Part shown: piece by piece, positions 57,859 to 64,000 of the stretch
How positions within the stretch are numbered: the stretch's first letter is position 1
Layout of the letters: each line of letters opens with the position of its first letter
From: Vibrio variabilis
GTDB lineage: Bacteria > Pseudomonadota > Gammaproteobacteria > Enterobacterales > Vibrionaceae
DNA length: 64,000 nt
Assembly: GCF_003263785.1 (NCBI RefSeq)
Contig: NZ_JYJK01000144.1
Span: 1 to 64,000, forward strand
Direction: 5' to 3'
Program-made: the position numbers and the translations under genes
Notes under the pieces: model-generated
Told to the model about the DNA's origin: nothing
Databases searched by the model: none
The model's input: the letters and a program-made list of their open reading frames with translations, nothing else

Positions 57859-58909
57859 GGCTTTGTTGCTTAAATCGATGGAACTAAATCAAGAAGCTAC
57901 GATCTGATCGGTTACACCCATCAATCATCGTAGCCTTATGCCGAAACCTCGTTACAAAACAAATAACTGGCAACAGTACAACGAAGCTTAATAAACCGTG
58001 GTTCACTGACCTTTTGGATTGATGAGGAAGCGATAGCCGAGTGGAAGCAAAACAAACAAGGAAAACGTGGTAGACCTCGCCGATTTAGCGACTTAGCCAT
58101 TACTACCGCACTGATGGTGAAACGCGTTTTCTCTATGCCATTGAGAGCGCTGCAAGGTTTTCTAGACTCAGTATTTAATCTGGCTAACATCCCGCTTGTT
58201 TGCCCTCACTATACCTGTATAAGCCGCCGAGCTAAGGAAGTTGAGGTTTCATTTAAAACCAAAACCAGAGGCGCAATACAACATCTGGCTATTGACGCCA
58301 CTGGTCTCAAGGTTTATGGCGAAGGTGAATGGAAGGTCAAGAAGCATGGCACTGATGGGAAGCGTAGAGTCTGGCGTAAGCTGCATATCGCAGTAGATAC
58401 AAGCACCCACGAAATAGTTGCAGCAGAGCTGAGTTTATCTAACGTAACCGATGCGAAGTACTCCCCAACTTACTTAAGCAGACACGTCGTAAAATCACTG
58501 AGATATCAGGTGATGGAGCGTATGACACAAGGAATTGCCATGATGCTATACGAATCAAGCGAGCGGTTCCGCTCATCCCGCCACGAGAAGGAGCAGCCTT
58601 CTGGGAGCAAGGACACCCTCGTAATTTAGCGGTAGGTTGTCAAAAGCTCCACGGCTCCAACAAGAAGTGGAAAAAGCGGTACGGCTATCATAAGCGCTCT
58701 CTATCAGAGACCGCAATGTATCGGGTGAAACAGTTGTTAGGTGGGAAATTAAGCCTAAGAAATTACAATGCTCAGGTTGGCGAGACTTACGCTATGATCA
58801 AAGCTCTGAACAAGCTTTCAGGCTTGGTATGCCTGAAACTCAGTATGTTGTATAAGAACTAAACAATATGGTGCTACCATGTGTTCTCACCGAATTAAGC
58901 AACAAAGCC
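57859..58909 (+). mobile_element. IS903-like (IS5 family) insertion sequence
   Basis: The ends are inverted repeats: GGCTTTGTTGCTTAAATCG at 57859 and, on the other strand, GGCTTTGTTGCTTAATTCG from 58909. The length of about 1.05 kb and one transposase of about 306 residues fit the family. The bases just outside (TGCGAGAAT left, GATGAAAAC right) are not a 9-bp duplication, and the flanks are parts of unrelated genes. This points to a deletion or recombination at this IS. Confidence 0.85.
57938..58855 (+). CDS. IS5-family transposase (three frameshifts)
   Basis: About 306 residues of the IS903-type DDE transposase. It opens 'MPKPRYKTNNWQQYNEA'; catalytic residues are Asp in 'LAIDATGLKVYGEGEW', Asp in 'ISGDGAYDTRNCHDAI' and Glu near 'AMYRVKQLLGG'. 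Frames change at 57988 (T lost, restores 'NEALINRGSLTFWI'), 58453 (G lost, restores 'NVTDGEVLPNLLKQ') and 58826 (G lost, restores 'SGLGMPETQYVV'). All three are one-base losses in runs, so the copy may be intact in reality. Confidence 0.85.
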
Positions 58910-60027
58910 GATGAAAACATCAATGACTGGGATAATATTGAGCTAGATAGTGGGGTCGCAATAAATCCAATACAAGCGGCAAAATGTTTGGAGGAAACTC
59001 TCCGCACACAAATGTTTATCAAAGGTATTTACCAGTGCTTGCTTGAAAAATTGTCTCAGAAACACACTGTGAATGTTGTTTACGCGGGCACTGGTCCGTA
59101 TGGCTGTTTGTTGTTGCCACTTCTGGCATTGATGCCAAGTGCACCTATTCGAGTAAGTTTGATTGATATTCATAAAGACAACACGGACTCGATTAAACGT
59201 CTTGTTGAACACCTTGGAATTGGTTATCAGATAACCTCAATTGAGTGTGCAGATGCGACAACGTGGTCACCAAAGAGTCCAGTTCAGTTTGATATTGTGA
59301 TATCAGAAACCATGACCGCATTACTAGGACGGGAGCCGCAGGTGGCGATTTTTGCTCATCTGCAACAGTTTTTAGCGGATGATGGAGTATTGATTCCCGA
59401 AAAAGTATCCCTTTCTGCTGTCTTAGTGCCATATGAAAGCGCCGATTTGCCTGATATCCCGTTAGGTCAGTTTTTCGAGTTGAATAGAGAGCTGGCGGGG
59501 AATCTGGCCAATGGGCATCAGGATGGTTTAATAGGCGAGATTGTCTTGCCGCGTTCATTCTCAACTATTGACTACCAACACCTCTCTTTTCGCACCGATA
59601 TACACGTTTATCGAGAACACAGGTTAACTTTCGGTCAGTGTAGTCTGAATTTATCGATCGACTATACGGGCTTAAAACTTGAACTGGGGGGAGTATAAAA
59701 TTTTGTTACAGACTGACGGCGTCGCCAAAATTTGAGTTTACGTTTCCGGTTGAGTCCATGTCGTCGGTTTTACCAGAAAAAACAGAAGTTGGAGTGATAG
59801 CAGTGCCGGGTATAAAGCGCTTTTGGCATAGAGCGAGACTCATACGCGAAGGCCGTCATGGGTGGGCGTTTATTGAGCGTGAGATACTGAAGGATATCGC
59901 GTTACTAGAGAATTTTAATGTTAGTTATCACCAAGCCCTGAGCTATGTTTGTGAATATCAGCCATCATTTCACGAGTTTGAGACGTGGCTACTGTGTGCC
60001 AATGAGTCAAGTGACATCAATAGGTGA
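58868..60027 (+). CDS. PRMT-like SAM methyltransferase, N-terminus lost to the IS (frameshift at 59686)
   Basis: About 386 residues if read from an ATG inside the IS. SAM motif I is 'VNVVYAGTGPYGCLLLPLL', post-I 'RVSLIDIHKDN', and the PRMT-type double-Glu loop 'DIVISETMTALLGREPQ' is followed by 'FLADDGVLIPEK'. It is a paralog of the gene at 60750 but lacks about 120 N-terminal residues. Six G at 59686-59691 should be seven; the frame then continues 'GGSIKFCYRLTASPKFEF', matching 'GGDSVKFYYQLTGLPGF' of the paralog, and adds a C-terminal helical extension of about 80 residues of unknown fold. Confidence 0.72.
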
Positions 60028-60542
60028 TAACACACCGCTTGCGCTTCGTTCGCAGATGTTTCGTGGCGTTATTGAAGTCGTTAGTGAAAGCGGTGAGTTT
60101 AGTGATGGCCGATTTGCAATTATCGCTTTCATAGGGCGGTAGGATGTTTGCTTTCCCGTTACATGTCAGTCAGGTGAAATTGGGCGCTTGGAGACAATCA
60201 GATATCAAGCTTCAATGTGACCTTGTTCGCAAAATTCGCAATTTTACAGCCTGCCATTCTGATTGATGTTTTTCCTTCTTTTGACTGTGAAGCGAACAGA
60301 CGCTTCTTCCCCTCACTTAAGGCTAATCATGCTTTGACGTCTATAACCGCACAATAGTTATAGAATGTTAATCGCCGATTTTGCTCATCTTATAGCTCTC
60401 ACTACCTAACAAGAAGCGTTACGAGTTGGTTGCAACTTTTTTTATAACGCCTATAAATCTAATACGTAAGGTTTAATAGCAATTAGTTGCATTTACCAAT
60501 GGTTTAATCAGTTTGGTGCAGTGTTATACATTTAGTTTAGTA
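60028..60542. promoter_or_regulatory. Gap before the second methyltransferase, with a possible promoter
   Basis: This is mostly non-coding. TTGCAA (60430-60435) and TATAAA (60452-60457) are 16 bases apart, a fair sigma70-type promoter. Two short plus-strand ORFs (from 60002, 46 codons, overlapping the end of the first methyltransferase gene; and from 60144, 40 codons) have no recognisable family and may be debris. Confidence 0.35.
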
Positions 60543-60734
60543 ATGGTTGCTCAAACGAATCTGTGTGCGAAATCTTCTGTTCCAATTGATACACAAACCT
60601 TGATTTCGCCACATCGTGATATGGGGCTCAGCCATGAGATGGGCGGGCTCGACTGTTTGGGCAATGAATGGCTGACGCACGTGGTACCACATGTGCTGAA
60701 CGTGTTGAACAATCTCATGACCGTGAGCTATTGA
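60543..60734 (+). CDS. Short ORF of about 63 codons, possible small peptide
   Basis: It begins 'MVAQTNLCAKSSVPIDTQ' and ends with an amphipathic segment, 'EWLTHVVPHVLNVLNNLMTV'. It stops at TGA (60732-60734). The next gene is in the same reading frame with no other stop between them. It could be a small peptide gene or the former N-terminus of the methyltransferase. No clear ribosome site; an in-frame start at 60513 is also possible. Confidence 0.35.
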   Translation: MVAQTNLCAKSSVPIDTQTLISPHRDMGLSHEMGGLDCLGNEWLTHVVPHVLNVLNNLMTVSY

Positions 60735-60749
60735 CGGGCTTGGACTCGT

Positions 60750-62060
60750 ATGGATAGAACTGGGAGTAGGGCATTGGAACTAGAATTAGACGGAAAATCT
60801 TCGAATGACAGGGCTCAAAGGCAGACTGGTAACGTGGATTTAAACGCGTTTTCTGATCCGAATGCACAGGCACTGTTGATGCATTCCATCCGCGAACAGC
60901 TTAAGGCTCTTTCACAGCAGACACTGTCAGATAGCGGCAGGAGAACAAAGTTGTGCTCTAGCTTTTCTGAAGCGATGAGTATGGTGCTTGATGTAAAACC
61001 TGTTGAGCATTGTGTGCTTGTGAAAGCGTTTGAAGGGATGTACAAACATGCGCTTATGTCTATGGCCGAGGCCAAGATCGATGAAGCTGTGTTAACCCAC
61101 GACTATATTAGTCCAACCGGTTTCATTATGTCTCCGCTTACTTGCACTCATACAATAAAAGATGTGTATCGAGTGCAAAGCTTTGTACGTGGTATCGATA
61201 AAGCTATCGCAGAAAAAGTGAAAAACAGAAGTACCGTTCGTATACTTTATCCAGCCTGCGGGCCGTTCGCGCCTTTGTTGCTGCCTTTACTTCGTTATTA
61301 CAAAAGTCAGGCCAAATATGAATCAGAGCAGATAAAGGTAACTCTGGTCGATATTCAGCCTGGAGCAATACACGCTATCAACCAGTTGGTATCAGATCTT
61401 GAAGTCGCCAATTACATTGAACTTATTGAAGAGGCTGACGCGACAAGGTTTGAGCCTGAGCACGGTTATGACCTCATTTTAGTCGAGGCGATGCAACATG
61501 GGTTTTCAAAGGAAGGTCATTTTAGTATTGCTAGACACTTGGTTAACTATCTGAACCTTGATGGCTGTGTTATACCGCAAGAATTGGTTTTTCATGCCAG
61601 CATGGTGGTAGGGGAAACGGAGTTTCAGAAACAGTGGCTAGATGCTGATTTTGCGCATTCTGACTTTGCCTGTTCACAAGCTCACCAGGATAGAGTGCCT
61701 CTAGGTGAAATTTTCCGAGTCAACAAGTCGACTCTGCTAAGACAAGAGTCCATACAACTGCCATCAGGTATTGAAGTCGTAGAGGGGCAGTTAATAAGCT
61801 TGCCTAAGGATGTCGAGGATATGAGTCAGAGAGTTCTGACTATTCATACTCAGCTAAAGGTCTACGGTGATCATGATCTTGGGGAATATGATTCTGGCAT
61901 AACACATCCCAAAACTGATCTGGATTTCTATTTCGATCTGAAACCTAAGAGCCTTCAAGACCATTATGTCGTTGTAGAAGGTGGGGATTCAGTAAAATTC
62001 TATTATCAGCTAACGGGGTTGCCTGGGTTTACCATGTTAGCAATGGAGCCAGATTCATGA
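60750..62060 (+). CDS. PRMT-like SAM-dependent methyltransferase
   Basis: A 436-residue protein with an N-terminal helical part of about 150 residues and then a Rossmann core: 'VRILYPACGPFAPLLLPLLR' (motif I), 'KVTLVDIQPGAI' (post-I), 'YDLILVEAMQHGFSKEGH' (double-Glu loop as in PRMTs) and 'LNLDGCVIPQELVF'. A beta-rich C-terminal part follows, as in PRMTs. The ATG at 60750 lacks a ribosome site; TTG 60774 with GGGAG upstream is an alternative. The stop overlaps the next start (ATGA). PRMTs modify arginine in proteins; the substrate here is unknown, perhaps the tail-collar protein. Confidence 0.78.
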   Translation: MDRTGSRALELELDGKSSNDRAQRQTGNVDLNAFSDPNAQALLMHSIREQLKALSQQTLSDSGRRTKLCSSFSEAMSMVLDVKPVEHCVLVKAFEGMYKHALMSMAEAKIDEAVLTHDYISPTGFIMSPLTCTHTIKDVYRVQSFVRGIDKAIAEKVKNRSTVRILYPACGPFAPLLLPLLRYYKSQAKYESEQIKVTLVDIQPGAIHAINQLVSDLEVANYIELIEEADATRFEPEHGYDLILVEAMQHGFSKEGHFSIARHLVNYLNLDGCVIPQELVFHASMVVGETEFQKQWLDADFAHSDFACSQAHQDRVPLGEIFRVNKSTLLRQESIQLPSGIEVVEGQLISLPKDVEDMSQRVLTIHTQLKVYGDHDLGEYDSGITHPKTDLDFYFDLKPKSLQDHYVVVEGGDSVKFYYQLTGLPGFTMLAMEPDS

Positions 62061-63048
62061 GATGCAAATTGGCGCTTTTTACGGATAGTATGCTGGCGGT
62101 ACCGCTGCTGCAAAATTTATTCAATCAGAATCGGCTCGCTTGTATCGTGGTCACAGAGAATCAGTATTCACCAGAAACGGCACAATTGATTCAACTAGCA
62201 AAGCAAATGAACATCCCTCTGCTGAGTTATGACTCTGCCCAGGAATCACAATTGTTCCTTGGACTTGATGAGAGTCAGGCGAATATAGGGGTTGCCTTCT
62301 ACTTCAATCGAAAATTATCCGACGCTGTGGTGAATTATTTCTCAGAGCAGATGTTTAATCTTCACCCTGGCACATTACCGCAATACCGGGGGCGAACCCT
62401 ATCTATTGGCAATTAAGAAATGGCGAAGCAAGCCTCAATTTTACATTGCATAAAGTCACCTCCGTCTTGGATGCTGGCGATATCGCAGTGCAGCTTCCTA
62501 TTCCTATACACCCATTTGAGACCGCAATGTCAGTGAGCCACAAAGTCGCCCAACAAGCGCCCATGCTGATTGAACAGTTCATTCAGAGCCTTCAACAAGG
62601 TTCAGTGATATGGACGCCCCAAAGTTCAGCTCCGAGTTGGCAGGCAAGACGTGTGTCAGAGCAAGATCTGATGATTGATTGGCAGCGAGACGTGAGTGTT
62701 CAGGTGGTTAATATGGCTCGAGCTGGAAATCCAATCCATGGTGGTGCTTTGTTTCGGTGCAAGCAGGATACCTACTCTTTGTTGCAAGCGAGCGCACTGT
62801 CTAAAGATGAGCATATTAATGGCGTGAGGCCTGGCACCATTACCCAAGTGTCTGAAAGTAAGGGGCTGATTGTTCAATCTAAAGATGCAGCCGTCGCGTT
62901 TGAAGCGATAAATACGGCGATTGGTGTGTTGAGCGGTTATCGATTCTCGGTGCTATTTGGGATCACATCTGGGATGCAGTTGGAGAGCATGCCGAGAGAC
63001 ATTCAGCAGCAAGTCACACCTAACCAACCAGTTAGACAAGGAGATTAA
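62057..63048 (+). CDS. Formyltransferase-family protein (frameshift at 62388)
   Basis: About 330 residues resembling methionyl-tRNA formyltransferase and sugar formyltransferases. The catalytic Asn and His are in 'FNLHPGTLPQYRG', and the Asp is in 'LHKVTSVLDAGDIAVQ'. Five G at 62388-62392 should be six, restoring 'YRGANPIYWQLRNGEASLNF'. The C-terminal domain resembles the OB-like end of Fmt ('QDLMIDWQRDVSVQVVNMAR'). It is coupled to the methyltransferase by ATGA and is very unlikely to be the housekeeping fmt. The formyl acceptor is unknown. Confidence 0.8.
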
Positions 63049-63050
63049 GC

Positions 63051-63669
63051 ATGGCAGCATCAAATGGCCCAATTTTGGGCACTATGGCACCTTTTGGAGG
63101 AAATTTTACCATTCGTAGTTGGGATGTGTGTGGGGGCAGATAATCACTGTCAATTCGAATACAGCTTTATTCTCTCTATTTGGGACATTTTACGGAGGGA
63201 TGGGCGTACCTCATTTGGACTGCCAGATCTACGTGGACGCTCGCCGATTTCAATGGGGCGAGCTCCTGGCCTAAGTAACTACATTATTGGACAGATAGGA
63301 GGATTTGAGACCGTTGGTTTGATCAATTCACAGCTCCCAAGTCACACGCATGCTGCATCGGTTTCTAATCTGAGTGTTACGACTACTTCTGAGGGTTACA
63401 TTGATGTTGTCAATGCAGGAGCCAACAGCGACTCTCCAAGTTCGGGTCAATACATAGCCGGTGGAGGGGCAACCATATTTGGCACTAAAGGGGCGTTTAA
63501 CCAACTGGTTCAAATTGAGGGATTGGAGGTATCTAGCTCAAGTACCGTGTCCGGTGGAGATGTATCAGTTGGAGAGACAGGAAGTAATCAACGACATGAA
63601 AACCGCCCTCCATTTCTAGTGGTGAATTGGCAAGTGGTTGTTGATGGCATTTATCCAAGTCGTAGCTAA
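63051..63669 (+). CDS. Phage tail-collar domain protein, MdpB type (two frameshifts)
   Basis: About 206 residues. It starts with 'ILGTMAPFGGNFTIRSWDVCGGQ' and continues to 'LPDLRGRSPISMG', 'QIGGFETVGLINSQLPSHTH' and ends 'RHENRPPFLVVNW', the standard layout of stand-alone tail-collar (microcystin-dependent-protein-like) proteins. Five G at 63132-63136 should be six, and GGG 63197-63199 should be four ('FYGGDGRTSFGLPDL'). AAGGAG lies in the end of the formyltransferase gene, so the two are one operon. No other phage gene is near. Confidence 0.85.
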
Positions 63670-63743
63670 AGTGGCCAGAACAATAGGCTCTGGGTGTTGT
63701 TTAAAAAGCTGTAATTGAGTTCGAAAAATCAGGGAAGGTAAGG

Positions 63744-64000
63744 ATGTTCATTGGACGTGGCGTTAACAAAATGAGCCTATTAGTCATTCCGGTATGGCTT
63801 CTACTAACGTTTTGTATGCAAAGTGCAGCTGTTGCAGGGGTATTTGATTTTGAAGATGGAAATGTCATCGGAGATAAGACATCTGAATTAACGACCACTG
63901 TAGACGGTGTTACGTTGACTGTGACGCGTTCAGGTGGTGATAACCAGTTTAACACCCTACGAGTTGCTGATTATACTGGTTTCCCACCGGTGGCCTCTAA
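63744..64000 (+). CDS. Secreted or surface protein, 5' part (cut by window end)
   Basis: 85 codons are visible. The signal peptide ('LLVIPVWLLLTFCMQSAAVA') is followed by a beta-rich start 'GVFDFEDGNVIGDKTSELTT'. GGAAGGTAAGG precedes the ATG. It is the next gene after the tail-collar protein and may be its partner or another surface component. The family cannot be assigned from this part. Confidence 0.65.
   Translation, partial: MFIGRGVNKMSLLVIPVWLLLTFCMQSAAVAGVFDFEDGNVIGDKTSELTTTVDGVTLTVTRSGGDNQFNTLRVADYTGFPPVAS

Noticed and set aside
57938..58855. Degenerate, inactive transposase
   Set aside because: All three breaks are one-base losses like those in housekeeping genes, and the repaired protein has normal length and catalytic residues.
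60002..60142. 46-codon ORF overlapping the end of the first methyltransferase
   Set aside because: No ribosome site or recognisable family, and it overlaps an extension already explained by the frameshift repair.
58868..64000. Tail-collar gene as evidence of a prophage or tailocin
   Set aside because: No other phage structural, lysis or integrase genes are visible; stand-alone collar proteins occur outside phages. The downstream side is unseen, so this is not final.
1..64000. CRISPR arrays, tRNA or rRNA genes
   Set aside because: No regularly spaced repeats and no tRNA- or rRNA-like sequence were seen; the tandem repeats present are short and local.

Overview
The window reads like a stretch of a Vibrio (Vibrionaceae) genome, probably the smaller chromosome. 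This rests on the gene set rather than on a marker gene: a second heat-shock groESL pair with no GGM tail on GroEL, a second rsgA, a galactose/lactose island with its own ABC importer, a GH19 chitinase, a homogentisate operon (hpd-hmgA-fahA-maiA), and a RAYT element. No rRNA, tRNA or CRISPR was seen. Species cannot be named from the sequence.

Layout. 1-2745: end of a spondin-domain protein and a response regulator/sensor kinase pair. 2845-6740: sigma32-type promoter, groES-groL, a small heat-shock protein and a tandem universal stress protein. 6747-9668 (minus): rsgA with a structured leader, then a copper-delivery trio (PCuAC chaperone, Sco protein, small membrane-anchored protein). 9777-10866: a secreted EndoU nuclease and a probable immunity partner. 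11240-12530: RAYT transposase between inverted repeats. 12567-27291: galactoside island (GH36 alpha-galactosidase, LacI-type repressor, ABC importer, lacZ, galT, galK, galM), with three related operator-like palindromes. 28058-35526 (minus): copper/silver efflux operon (cusCBA-like plus a Met/His-rich cupredoxin) behind a promoter with the 19-bp spacer typical of MerR/CueR control. 36649-42106: modular chitinase, Tat-exported amidase, PPC-domain protein, thioesterase. 42136-46005 (minus): tyrosine/phenylalanine breakdown through homogentisate. 46410-57858: Dcu transporter, ABC exporter, CtlX-like hydrolase, LysR, ankyrin and flavodoxin-fold proteins, pirin, and a hydrolase operon beside an AraC regulator broken by an IS. 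57859-64000: an IS903-like element, then an unusual locus of two PRMT-like methyltransferases, a short ORF, a formyltransferase-family protein, a phage-tail-collar (MdpB-type) protein and a secreted protein cut by the window edge.

A strong technical signal crosses the whole window. About two dozen single-base frameshifts, nearly all one-base losses in C/G/T runs, break otherwise intact genes, including housekeeping genes and a transposase. I treat these as probable sequencing or assembly errors and give each gene as one full-length CDS with the break position stated. The only gene that looks truly broken is the AraC regulator; the first methyltransferase has probably lost its N-terminus to the same IS.

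The best candidate for a little-described system is the right-hand locus (58868-64000). Close or overlapping genes join protein-type methyltransferases, a formyltransferase fold with intact catalytic residues and tail-collar surface proteins, with no phage structural genes nearby.
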